Assembly: GCF_000178115.2 (NCBI RefSeq)
Contig: NC_014828.1
Coordinates: 2,803,501-2,867,500 of the forward strand
Direction of reading: 5' to 3'
DNA from: Ethanoligenens harbinense YUAN-3
Lineage (GTDB): Bacteria; Bacillota; Clostridia; Oscillospirales; Ethanoligenentaceae
DNA: 64,000 nucleotides
Every line of letters starts with the position of its first letter. Position 1 is the stretch's first letter. The position numbers and the translations under genes were made by a program. Below, in pieces: positions 53,847-64,000 of the stretch. The notes beneath the pieces were generated by a model. It did no database searches. It saw only the letters and a program-made list of their open reading frames with translations, and was not told the origin of the DNA.

Positions 53847-55127
53847 TTGATCATTCATGTAGTCGAGCCCGGTGAAAGCCTCTATTCCATCGCCAGACGC
53901 TATGGCGTGACCTCCGAAAGCGTGATGCAGGCAAACGCCCTGCCCGAACCCGACCAGTTGGCGGTGGGGCAGGCCGTCGTGGTGCCGCAGGGGCGGCGCA
54001 TCTATACCGTGCGCCCGGGAGACTCGGTGTTTGCCATCGCGCAGCGCTACGGCGTGCCGCCCTCCTCCATCCTAGAGGAAAATCCGGACATTGAGGACGG
54101 CAGCCGCCTCTACCCGGGGCAGATCGTGGTCATTCCTCCGCCGCAGGCCCGACAGGGCACCATCGAGGTCAACGGCTATGCTTTCCCGAGCACGTCCCCG
54201 GCGCTTTTGCAGCCCATCTTCCCGCTGCTCACCTATCTGTCCCTTTTTGCCTATCGCGTACGGGCGGACGGCAGCTTGGAACCGATCGACGACGGGCCGC
54301 TCATCAACCTGTCCAGGCAAAATCGCACCGCTCCTGTGATGGTGATCGCCAACATCCGCGAGACCGGCGGTTTCAGCACCGAGATCGGACAATCGGTACT
54401 AAACGACCAGACGGTACAGAACGCGCTGGTGCAAAACATCCGCACCACCATGCGCGAAAAAAATTATTATGCGCTCAACGTCGATTTTGAGTACATCCGC
54501 CCGCAGGATCGCGAGGCCTACAACGCATTTCTCACCCGCATCACCGGCGTGATGCACAGTGAAGGATATCCCGTCTTCACGGCTGTGGCGCCCAAACTGA
54601 ACGCCGCCCAGCAGGGCCTGCTCTATGAGGCGCACGACTATCCCGCCCATGGCCGCACGGTGGACCGCGTGATCCTCATGACGTATGAATGGGGCTATCT
54701 GGCCGGACCGCCGCAGGCCGTCGCCCCCATCGACCAGGTGCGTCGCGTGGTGCAGTATGCCGTTTCGGTCATCCCGCCGCAAAAGATCCTGCTCGGCATG
54801 CCCAACTATGCCTACGACTGGACACTGCCCTACCGGCGCGGCACGCTGGCGGACACGTTTTCGAATGTGGAGGCCGTGCGGCGCGCCATCGCCAACAATG
54901 CCGCCATCCAATACGACAACACCGCACGCTCGCCGTTCTACACCTATTACGACGCGCAGCGCAGACAGCACATCGTCTGGTTCGAGGATGCGCGCAGCGT
55001 GCAGCAGAAATTCGCTCTGGTCACCGAGTTCGGGCTGGCGGGCGTCAGCTATTGGACGGTGGGACGGCCGTTCCCGGTCAACTGGTTTGTGCTGAACGAA
55101 ATGTTCAACGTACGCAAAGTGCTTTGA
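53847..55127 (+). CDS. LysM-GH18 spore-cortex-type hydrolase (SleL/YaaH-like)
   Basis: 426 residues: two LysM repeats (about 3-48 and 52-97; HVVEPGESLYSIARRYGV, YTVRPGDSVFAIAQRYGV) and a GH18 barrel (about 105-425) with the catalytic DFE in LNVDFEYI and a late WTVGRPFP strand. No signal peptide, as in SleL/YaaH, spore-associated N-acetylglucosaminidases that act on cortex fragments in germination. Start is TTG 53847 with AAAGGTG upstream; no ATG lies near the first LysM. Single-gene unit. Confidence 0.88.
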   Translation: MIIHVVEPGESLYSIARRYGVTSESVMQANALPEPDQLAVGQAVVVPQGRRIYTVRPGDSVFAIAQRYGVPPSSILEENPDIEDGSRLYPGQIVVIPPPQARQGTIEVNGYAFPSTSPALLQPIFPLLTYLSLFAYRVRADGSLEPIDDGPLINLSRQNRTAPVMVIANIRETGGFSTEIGQSVLNDQTVQNALVQNIRTTMREKNYYALNVDFEYIRPQDREAYNAFLTRITGVMHSEGYPVFTAVAPKLNAAQQGLLYEAHDYPAHGRTVDRVILMTYEWGYLAGPPQAVAPIDQVRRVVQYAVSVIPPQKILLGMPNYAYDWTLPYRRGTLADTFSNVEAVRRAIANNAAIQYDNTARSPFYTYYDAQRRQHIVWFEDARSVQQKFALVTEFGLAGVSYWTVGRPFPVNWFVLNEMFNVRKVL

Positions 55128-55145
55128 AATTTCTATGAGGGCAAA

Positions 55146-55180
55146 AACGCGCGCGGCGGAGTTTGTCCGCCGCGCGCGTT
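55146..55180 (+). terminator. Hairpin after the LysM-GH18 gene
   Basis: AACGCGCGCGGCGGA (55146-55160), loop GTTTG, perfect 15-bp complement to 55180, then GCGGTTTTTC. Probable terminator with the T-run displaced by four bases. Confidence 0.65.
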
Positions 55181-55249
55181 GCGGTTTTTCGCCGCGGCAA
55201 GCGCCGCGCGTGCCTTTTTCGCCATGCCCCGTTTTAGCGGGGCACCGGC

Positions 55250-55447
55250 CTATTTTTCGTTGTGGTTCACCCAGTCGCGCGCCCGCTTGACATTCTGCTC
55301 GGACGGCAGCGCTACATCGGTGCCCTCCTGCTCATGGTCCTTCTGGCTGATGGCACTCATGATGAACGTCCCGTTCTCCTGCTTTTTCAGGAGGGCGGGC
55401 TGATGTTTCAGATATTTCTTGCGGTCGAAAAACCCATCGATCACCAT
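55250..55447 (-). CDS. DUF3787-like small spore protein
   Basis: 65 residues, charged, no membrane segment. The C-terminal VALPSEQNVKRARDWVNHNEK matches the (V)xxPSxxxVxxAKxWVxxNxK pattern of DUF3787/CDIF630_02480-type spore surface proteins as I recall it. Start 55447 follows AGAGGTGAG; the in-frame extension passes through a terminator hairpin. Lies between the spore hydrolase and rpiB-like gene. Confidence 0.6.
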   Translation of the reverse strand: MVIDGFFDRKKYLKHQPALLKKQENGTFIMSAISQKDHEQEGTDVALPSEQNVKRARDWVNHNEK

Positions 55448-55487
55448 TTCGCTCACCTCTTTATCCAAACGCCCTGTTGCAAATGAA

Positions 55488-55517
55488 AAACCCGGGCATG
55501 CTGCCATGCCCGGGTTT
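55488..55517 (-). terminator. Intrinsic terminator of the rpiB-like gene
   Basis: AAACCCGGGCATG / CATGCCCGGGTTT 13-bp stem with a 4-base loop; on the minus strand it is followed by TTTTTCATTTG. Located 43 bases past the stop. Confidence 0.85.
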
Positions 55518-55559
55518 ATTGTGTGCTTTTTTGAAGAAAAGATGAGGCTTTCCAGATTT

Positions 55560-56033
55560 TTATTTGATTTCATCCAGCGGGCGCAGATGCCGCCGGGAAA
55601 TTTCGTCCACCTTTTTCACACGACGCTCATATTTTTCCTGCCCGGCAAAAAAATCGGTGTGCATCCAGACATCCACGATTTCCAGTGCAATGGCGGAACC
55701 AATGATCTTGCCGCCCAAGCAGAGCACATTGCTGTCGGTATGCTGGCGCGCCAGCTTGGCGCAGAACGGATCCTGACAAACCACCGCCGTCACACCCGCG
55801 ATGCGGTTGGCGATCAGTGCGCTGCCGTAACCCACGCCGTCCACAAATATGCCGCGCGCGGCTTCGCCTTTGCCCACCGCCAGTGCGGCCGGGTAGACAA
55901 AATTCGGGAGGTCGGCGGCATCCGTGCTATAGGCGCCGAAATCCAGCACCTCGTGCCCCTGCTTTTGCAAAAGCACCTTGATCTCTTCTTTGAGCGGATA
56001 TCCCGCGTGGTCGCTCGCCATGGCGATCCTCAT
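55560..56033 (-). CDS. rpiB: RpiB/LacA/LacB-family sugar-phosphate isomerase, variant active site
   Basis: 157 residues. RpiB fold: IAMASDHAGYPLKEEI with the phosphate-binding DHAG, and RQHTDSNVLCLGGKIIG. The usual CGTGIG loop reads V-D65-GVGYG, so the catalytic Cys of E. coli RpiB (C66) is replaced by Asp. It may isomerise ribose-5-phosphate with another base or act on a different sugar phosphate. AGGAGG precedes ATG 56033. Confidence 0.82.
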   Translation of the reverse strand: MRIAMASDHAGYPLKEEIKVLLQKQGHEVLDFGAYSTDAADLPNFVYPAALAVGKGEAARGIFVDGVGYGSALIANRIAGVTAVVCQDPFCAKLARQHTDSNVLCLGGKIIGSAIALEIVDVWMHTDFFAGQEKYERRVKKVDEISRRHLRPLDEIK

Positions 56034-56179
56034 AACGTGAACCTCCTGTTCGCCGTCAAAAGCTGCTTCTGTTATGACCGGATGCCTGCAATCCGGTTTG
56101 CCTGAACGGATATGCAGGCGCAAACCGGAGCCGCCTATTCAGACGGAATACTTGCCGCTTTTGCCGGCCTGTGGCTTGC

Positions 56180-58942
<2,763 letters not shown>

Positions 58943-59077
58943 GCTGCACCTCGTCACACTTTTCCAAATTTTCCAGCTGTTCTATCTTTTCACGGCGGGA
59001 CCCTTTCGGAACCTGCCGTCCGCCATGGCTGCCAGGCCGACGGCCCCGCCGCGATCAACTGCCGCATGGAGAACTTA

Positions 59078-59231
59078 GAGCCTATCCATAAATAAGGGGA
59101 TGCAAAAACAGCGAGGCGATTTTTGCAAGACAAGACGGGGGGAGGAATACTTGCCGTATTCCGACGGACGACAACACAGAATGGCGGAAAATCGTCCGCT
59201 GAATTTGCGGTTTTTATTGTATGGATGACTC
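59078..59231 (+). repeat. ~154-bp inverted-repeat-bounded element, copy 2
   Basis: Begins GAGCCTATCCATAAATAAGG and ends with the imperfect inverse (TTTATTGTATGGATGACTC). Inside is the short palindrome GGAATACTTGCCGTATTCC and ACAACACAGAATGG. It aligns over its full length with the reverse complement of 19493-19646. It accounts for most of the secA-ppk gap (58943-59333), which has no gene. Confidence 0.65.
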
Positions 59232-59333
59232 TTCATATCAACTGATTATACCATATTTTCAACGCAGTGTAATGGGATACCCGCAGAAAACCGCCCCGGA
59301 TGTGTAAAACTTGCGTAAACAGGTGCGCCTGCC

Positions 59334-61442
59334 CTACTTTTTCTTTTGGCCGCGGATGCGTGAAAGCAGCACGCCGAACAGGCCGCGCCGGGGCTTTTCC
59401 TCCTGCCGCTCGGTGGCGCGGTAGGCCTGCCGGTAGAAATACATCTGGCTGTCCAGGTCTTCTCCTTCACGCAGGACACGCGCATAGGCACCGTCCGGCT
59501 GAAGTTCCCGGGCTTTCACATTGTCGCGCAGCTGCATATCCATGATACCGATGACACGGCCCGCGAGCCGGCTGTCCAGCACAGGCATGGCGATCTCCAC
59601 CCGGCGCTCGGTGTTGCGCGTCATCCAGTCGGCGGAGGAAATATACACCCTGGCTTCGCTGCCCTCCCCGAAAATATAGATGCGCGCATGCTCCAGGAAC
59701 CGGCCGACGATGCTGCGGACCCGGATGTTGTCCGTTTCGCCGGGCACGCCGGGGCACAGACAGCAGATGCCGCGAACGACCAGATCCACCTTTACCCCGG
59801 CCTTCGACGCCTCGATCATTTTATCAATGATATCCTTGTCGGTGATGCTGTTCATCTTGGCGATGATCCGCCCCGGCAGGCCGCTTTGGGCTTTGGCGAT
59901 CTCGGCGTCCATCCGCGCGAGCACGCCCTGCTTGAGCGAGGACGGCGACACCAGCAGATGACGGTAGGCGCCGTCCAGATTGTTGATGCTGACGTTGTGG
60001 AAAAACGCCACGGCGTCTTCACCGATCTCGCGGTTGGCGGTCATGAGCGAGAGGTCCGTATAGAATTTGGCGGTGGTCTCATTGTAGTTGCCGGTGGCAA
60101 TGTTGGTGATGTATTCCACACCTCCCCGCTGCTTGCGGGTGATGAGCAGGATCTTGGCATGCACCTTGTAGTCTTCGATGCCATAGATGACCTTACAGCC
60201 GGCATCTTCCAGCAAGCGGGACCAGTTGATGTTGTTCTGTTCGTCGAAACGGGCGCGCAGCTCGATGAGCACGGTAACGTCCTTGCCGTTTTCGGCGGCG
60301 GCGCAGAGATTCTGCACGATCTGCGACTGGCGCCCGATGCGGTAGAGCGTCATCTTGATGGAGACGACCCGGGGATCTTCCGATGCCTGGCGAATGAGCT
60401 CCACCAGCGGACGCATGCTCTCAAACGGATAGGAGAGCAGAATGTCCCGCTGGAGCACCTGCGGGATCATGGGCGCCGCGCGGTCCACCCCCGCCGGCCA
60501 CTGGGGGCGCAGCGGCGAAAACATCAGTTTGCCGCGCTCCTCGGCGCCGATCTGTTCCTCCAGCACGCCGACGAACGCAAAATCCAGCGGCGCGGAGGAA
60601 AGGAAGCACTGGCTGCGCTGCAGCTCCAGTTTGGAAAGGAAAAACGCCAGCAACTCGTCATCCCCCGCCCGGTCGGTTTCCAGCCGCACCGGGGAGAGTT
60701 TGTTCCGCTTTTTGATGATCTCCTGCATATAGTTGCGGTAATCCACATCCTCGTCGAGCACGCCTTCCTCGGAGTCGATATCGGCGTTGCGGGTCACACG
60801 GAAGATCGCCTTGGCCTCCACCTCATAGACCCCGAACACCGTATCCGCAAAGCGCAGCAGAATATCCTCGGCCAGCAGGAACTTGCTGGTCTCGGGGATG
60901 AAGTACACCCGGTCGATCTCCCGTGTGAGGGGGATGATGCCGAACAGTTTGCCTGCCTTGCATTTGAGCCGCACGCCGATATAAATGACCTTGTTTTCCA
61001 GATGCGGGAACGGATGGTGCGCGTCGATAATCTGCGGGCTGAGCAGCGGGAGCATCTCTGTTTCAAAATAGGTGCGCACCACGCGCTTTTCTCCGCCGTC
61101 CAGCCCTTTATAGGAAACATGCGAAAACACGCCGATATCGCGCAATATGTCCGCATATGCTTTGTCTCTGCGGGGATACATCTGCTGCACGGCGGTATTC
61201 ACCGCGGCGATCTGCTCCTCGGGCAGCATGCCGGTTTTGGTGTCGGCATTGTTACCGCCGAGCAGGGACTGGTCAAGCAGGCTGCCCACGCGCACCATGT
61301 AAAACTCGTCGAGGTTGGAAGAAAAGATCGACAAAAAGCGCAGCCGCTCATACAGCGGCACCGATGTGTCGCACGCTTCCTCCAGGACGCGCTCATTGAA
61401 TTTGAGCCAGGAAAGTTCGCGGTTTATATACAACGCGGACAT
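59334..61442 (-). CDS. ppk1: Polyphosphate kinase 1
   Basis: 702 residues. N-terminal helical domain (INRELSWLKFNERVLEEA), SNLDEFYMVRVG head domain, and two PLD-like C-terminal domains with the autophosphorylated His in DYKVHAKILLITRK. Polymerises ATP gamma-phosphate into polyphosphate. Sixteen bases after ppx on the same strand, so synthesis and breakdown are co-transcribed. Confidence 0.97.
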   Translation of the reverse strand: MSALYINRELSWLKFNERVLEEACDTSVPLYERLRFLSIFSSNLDEFYMVRVGSLLDQSLLGGNNADTKTGMLPEEQIAAVNTAVQQMYPRRDKAYADILRDIGVFSHVSYKGLDGGEKRVVRTYFETEMLPLLSPQIIDAHHPFPHLENKVIYIGVRLKCKAGKLFGIIPLTREIDRVYFIPETSKFLLAEDILLRFADTVFGVYEVEAKAIFRVTRNADIDSEEGVLDEDVDYRNYMQEIIKKRNKLSPVRLETDRAGDDELLAFFLSKLELQRSQCFLSSAPLDFAFVGVLEEQIGAEERGKLMFSPLRPQWPAGVDRAAPMIPQVLQRDILLSYPFESMRPLVELIRQASEDPRVVSIKMTLYRIGRQSQIVQNLCAAAENGKDVTVLIELRARFDEQNNINWSRLLEDAGCKVIYGIEDYKVHAKILLITRKQRGGVEYITNIATGNYNETTAKFYTDLSLMTANREIGEDAVAFFHNVSINNLDGAYRHLLVSPSSLKQGVLARMDAEIAKAQSGLPGRIIAKMNSITDKDIIDKMIEASKAGVKVDLVVRGICCLCPGVPGETDNIRVRSIVGRFLEHARIYIFGEGSEARVYISSADWMTRNTERRVEIAMPVLDSRLAGRVIGIMDMQLRDNVKARELQPDGAYARVLREGEDLDSQMYFYRQAYRATERQEEKPRRGLFGVLLSRIRGQKKK

Positions 61443-61458
61443 TTGTTCACCTCATCGT

Positions 61459-62367
61459 TCATCTGTCATTAAGCATAACGGTCTTGAGATAGCCTTCCCT
61501 CACGCCGCTGCGGCTGAGGGATACGGTGGCGGCGCCGGCATAGCCCACCAGACGGGCGAGGGCGGCCATACCGGGCAGGATGGTGTGTATGCGGTCGGGC
61601 TCCACCCGCAGGATGCGCCGCACCCCCACCTTGTGGTGAGACAGCACCCATTTCATCAGCGCGGCGATATCCTGCGCATCGAACATATAGCCCTGCAGCG
61701 CTTCCCCCGCGCGCCCGTATACATCCTGGTGCAGCCGGGCGATTGCGCGACCCGTGCCGCCGATCAGGCAGACATGCCCGCCCACCGACTTGAGCCAGTC
61801 CACACATTCGAGCTGGTGCTCTGCAAACTCCTTGATCTTGCGCAATTCCCCGGCGCCGGGAATAATTTTTTTCACGAACCGCTTATAAAGCGAAAGGCTG
61901 CCGTACGGCAGGCTGATACAGTTGTCGATATGCCCGTCGGCAAAGCGCACGATCTCGGTGCTGCCGCCGCCCATATCCACGACCAGACCTTTCTCCACCT
62001 CCGGTGGGATATACGCGCCCGCGAAATCCAGCCGGGCCTCTTCCTCGCCGCTGATGATGTCCACATCGATCCCCACCTGCTCTTTCACGCGCCGCACCAC
62101 GTCTTCGGCGTTTTTCACGGCGCGCAGGCCGGCGGTGGCGAAACAGTTGAAACGCTCCACCCGCACGGCGACCGCCGTTTCGCGGAAGGCGCGCAGACCG
62201 TTCACCACGCGGAGGATCCCTTCTTCGCTGATCTCCCCCTTTTCCATATAGCCGATCATTCCCACCACTTCTTTGGCGCTGACGATATGCTGCAACTGCC
62301 CTTCTTTTTCGTCATAGACCTCCATGCGCATGGTATTGGAACCCAGATCCACGACCGCTCTTCTCAT
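61459..62367 (-). CDS. ppx: Exopolyphosphatase/GppA-type phosphatase
   Basis: 302 residues, ASKHA fold: VVDLGSNTMRMEVYD (phosphate 1), GLVVDMGGGSTEIV (phosphate 2). Short form without the HD domain. Cleaves polyphosphate ends or pppGpp. Start 62367 follows AAAGGA. Confidence 0.93.
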   Translation of the reverse strand: MRRAVVDLGSNTMRMEVYDEKEGQLQHIVSAKEVVGMIGYMEKGEISEEGILRVVNGLRAFRETAVAVRVERFNCFATAGLRAVKNAEDVVRRVKEQVGIDVDIISGEEEARLDFAGAYIPPEVEKGLVVDMGGGSTEIVRFADGHIDNCISLPYGSLSLYKRFVKKIIPGAGELRKIKEFAEHQLECVDWLKSVGGHVCLIGGTGRAIARLHQDVYGRAGEALQGYMFDAQDIAALMKWVLSHHKVGVRRILRVEPDRIHTILPGMAALARLVGYAGAATVSLSRSGVREGYLKTVMLNDR

Positions 62368-62446
62368 GCTTTCCTTTCGCCGTCCATTCTTCCCCTGCCG
62401 TGCACTCCGCCCGGCTTTCTTCATTTAAACATCTCTATACAAGTCT

Positions 62447-62475
62447 ATTGTAGCATGTCCTCCCCGTAGTTTCAA
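62447..62475 (-). promoter_or_regulatory. SigA promoter of ppx-ppk
   Basis: Minus strand: TTGAAA (62475-62470), 17-base spacer, TACAAT (62452-62447); leader of about 75 bases. Confidence 0.7.
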
Positions 62476-62583
62476 CGCAGGAAACAGAATGTGCATAACA
62501 TCCTGCCCGGCCGCACATGATAAACGCAGCAACCGCCGCCCGCGGGCGGCCTCACGCTCGATGCGCATCAAGGAGGTTGCCCC

Positions 62584-63288
62584 ATGGGAATCGCGTTTAT
62601 CCGTACGCTCATTCTATACGCCGTCGTCATCGCCGCCGTGCGGGTGATGGGCAAGCGGCAGATCGGGGAGCTCCAGCCGTCGGAACTGGTGGTGGCCATT
62701 CTCATATCCGACCTTGCCTCAGTGCCCATGCAGCAGACCGGCACGCCCCTCACCAGCGGAATCGTACCGATTCTAACGCTCATCTCCTGCGAAGTGGCGC
62801 TTTCCGGGCTGACGCTGCTCAGCTCCCGCCTGCGGCGCGTCGTTACCGGCCGGCCGAGCATCCTCATCCAGAACGGCCAGATCAACCAGTCGGAAATGCG
62901 GCGCCTGCGCTTTACCGTGGACGACCTGATGGAAGAACTCCGCCTTTGCGGTTATATGAACGTGACCGACGTGGCGGTTGCCGTGCTGGAAACCAACGGC
63001 AAGCTCAGCGTGTTTCCCTCCTGCGCCAAGGCGCCTGTCACAGCCGAAATGCTGCATGTGCAGTGCCCGCCGGACGGCGGCCTGCCCACCACCCTCATCT
63101 GCGACGGCAAGCTGTTTCCCGAATCGCTGCGCGCCGCCGGAAAAAACAGGGACTGGCTGGAGGCCATCCTTTCCACGCAGGGAGTAACGGTGGAAGGTGT
63201 GTTTCTGATGACGGTGGACAACCTGGATAAAACCATCATCATCAAAAAGGACGGCGGCGCGCTTTCGAGCGCACGCGCCGCCGGATAA
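62584..63288 (+). CDS. DUF421 (YetF/YrbG-type) membrane protein
   Basis: 234 residues: three N-terminal transmembrane helices (about 3-22, 30-48, 58-80) with the motif VRVMGKRQIGELQPSELVVAIL, then a cytoplasmic DUF421 domain (ILIQNGQINQSEMRRLRFTVDDLMEELR). Homologues occur in spore formers and some affect spore germinant receptors or are of unknown role. AAGGAGG precedes ATG 62584. Pairs with the DUF4363 gene 24 bases downstream, a common clostridial pair. Confidence 0.9.
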   Translation: MGIAFIRTLILYAVVIAAVRVMGKRQIGELQPSELVVAILISDLASVPMQQTGTPLTSGIVPILTLISCEVALSGLTLLSSRLRRVVTGRPSILIQNGQINQSEMRRLRFTVDDLMEELRLCGYMNVTDVAVAVLETNGKLSVFPSCAKAPVTAEMLHVQCPPDGGLPTTLICDGKLFPESLRAAGKNRDWLEAILSTQGVTVEGVFLMTVDNLDKTIIIKKDGGALSSARAAG

Positions 63289-63312
63289 AACCGCAAAGGG
63301 AGGTGGACCGCC

Positions 63313-63696
63313 GTGAACAAACTGAAGGTTGTTGCGATCATCCTGATTCTGGTCATCGCCGTGATTGCCGCCGGCCAATATTATCTGGCCGTGAGCACCC
63401 ATTCCATGGTGAACGCCGTGGAAACCGCGCAGGCCGCATACCACCGGAACGGCGATTCGCCCGATACCCAGAAAAAGATGCGGCAGTTTTTCTCCCTGTG
63501 GCAGAAAAACAGCCGCATCCTTCCCATGATGATCGACCACCGCGAAATCGATATCGTGAACACCTCGGTCGCCAAACTTCCCGCTTATCTGGAAAACAAC
63601 GAAACCTCAGAATTTGATGCCGAATGCGATATTTTGAAAATGCAACTGGCACATTTGTGGTATGTTGAAAAAATTAACTGGGAAAACATTCTTTAA
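63313..63696 (+). CDS. DUF4363 family protein
   Basis: 127 residues with one N-terminal transmembrane helix (about 5-26) and a helical extracytoplasmic domain (HSMVNAVETAQ ... LWQKNSRILPMMIDHREIDIVNTSVAKL). Family of unknown function that accompanies DUF421 proteins. GTG start 63313 with GGGAGGTGG upstream. Confidence 0.82.
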   Translation: MNKLKVVAIILILVIAVIAAGQYYLAVSTHSMVNAVETAQAAYHRNGDSPDTQKKMRQFFSLWQKNSRILPMMIDHREIDIVNTSVAKLPAYLENNETSEFDAECDILKMQLAHLWYVEKINWENIL

Positions 63697-63707
63697 ACAC
63701 AGCCTAT

Positions 63708-63737
63708 GCCGCCCGCGAAATGCGGACGGCCTTTGTT
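63708..63737 (+). terminator. Terminator of the DUF421-DUF4363 pair
   Basis: GCCGCCCGC (63708-63716), loop GAAAT, GCGGACGGC (63722-63730; one mismatch), then CTTTGTTTTG. The following bases to 63859 show no gene. Confidence 0.75.
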
Positions 63738-63859
63738 TTGTCTGCTTTGGTAAAAAGTGATCAAAAAGGAACCGATCACATTTTTCCGCGTGGGGTGTGA
63801 AGCAGGACGGCGCGCAAGACGTTTGGGGGATTCATGATGCAGACAGAACGGAAACGGGC

Positions 63860-64000
63860 CTATTGTCGGCTGTCCAACAGTCTGTTAAGTTCTTCCAAAA
63901 ATGTGTTGATATCACGAAACTGGCGGTAAACCGAAGCAAACCGCACATACGCAACTTCATCAATCTCTTTGAGTTTTTCCATTGCGAGTTCGCCCACCCG
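63860..64000 (-). CDS. nrdR: Transcriptional repressor NrdR (C-terminal fragment at window edge)
   Basis: The last 46 codons of Nrd[21 protein letters not shown] followed by [20 protein letters not shown], ending at TAG 63860-63862. This is the end of the ATP-cone domain, which senses ATP/dATP and controls ribonucleotide reductase genes. The zinc-ribbon and the start lie beyond position 64000. Confidence 0.95.
   Translation of the reverse strand, partial: RVGELAMEKLKEIDEVAYVRFASVYRQFRDINTFLEELNRLLDSRQ

Overview
The window reads as a chromosomal segment of a GC-rich (roughly 60 % by eye), endospore-forming anaerobe of the Clostridia, plausibly Oscillospiraceae/Ruminococcaceae. The evidence is a spore protease (gpr) divergent from rpsT, a LysM-GH18 spore-cortex-type hydrolase, a DUF3787-like spore protein, a NuoE-type redox subunit, a SUF system with SufU, an FDL-type DAHP synthase, and strong Shine-Dalgarno sequences with frequent TTG starts. 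It carries about 65 protein genes, one leader peptide and two edge-truncated genes. I saw no rRNA, tRNA, CRISPR array, transposase or prophage gene.

Layout. 0-8 kb: NuoE subunit (cut by the edge), pyruvate-kinase-C-like protein, DUF3298 protein, B12-binding radical SAM protein, a degenerate EAL protein, ApbE, PanE-like reductase and an unknown protein. 8-13.2 kb: sufC-B-D-S-U. 13.3-19.5 kb: VOC protein, MFS exporter, PilZ protein, 8-oxoguanine glycosylase coupled to polA. 19.6-22.3 kb: LMW phosphatase, rimI, MBL hydrolase, tsaD. 22.3-25.2 kb: two small membrane proteins, gpr, rpsT, a 50-residue membrane protein. 25.3-34.4 kb: fatty-acid synthesis (acpP; fabH-G-F-accB-fabZ-accC-D-A on the minus strand; fabD divergent). 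34.6-43.1 kb: aromatic amino-acid synthesis (aroE-aroK; leader-aroF-tyrA-aroB; aroA-aroC-pheA). 43.2-48.9 kb: eno, a three-gene exopolysaccharide starter module, an ABC-F ATPase. 48.9-53.6 kb: urease ureABC-F-G-D without ureE. 53.8-64 kb: spore hydrolase, DUF3787-like protein, rpiB-like isomerase, secA, ppk-ppx, DUF421/DUF4363 pair, nrdR (cut by the edge).

The most striking feature lies before the DAHP synthase gene. A consensus promoter is followed by a 31-codon leader ORF with nine Phe/Tyr codons, and then by a terminator. Its start and stop regions form segments 1 and 2, and the terminator's 5' side (segment 3) repeats the pairing blocks of segment 1. This is the layout of a ribosome-mediated (trp/phe-type) attenuator, controlling aroF-tyrA-aroB in a Gram-positive that would more usually be expected to use T-boxes or TRAP. 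Other points of interest: a diverged ~154-bp element with inverted terminal repeats present in two opposite copies; very long perfect hairpins between convergent genes; an EAL gene with no conventional start codon under a good RBS; and several enzymes with non-canonical active-site residues.
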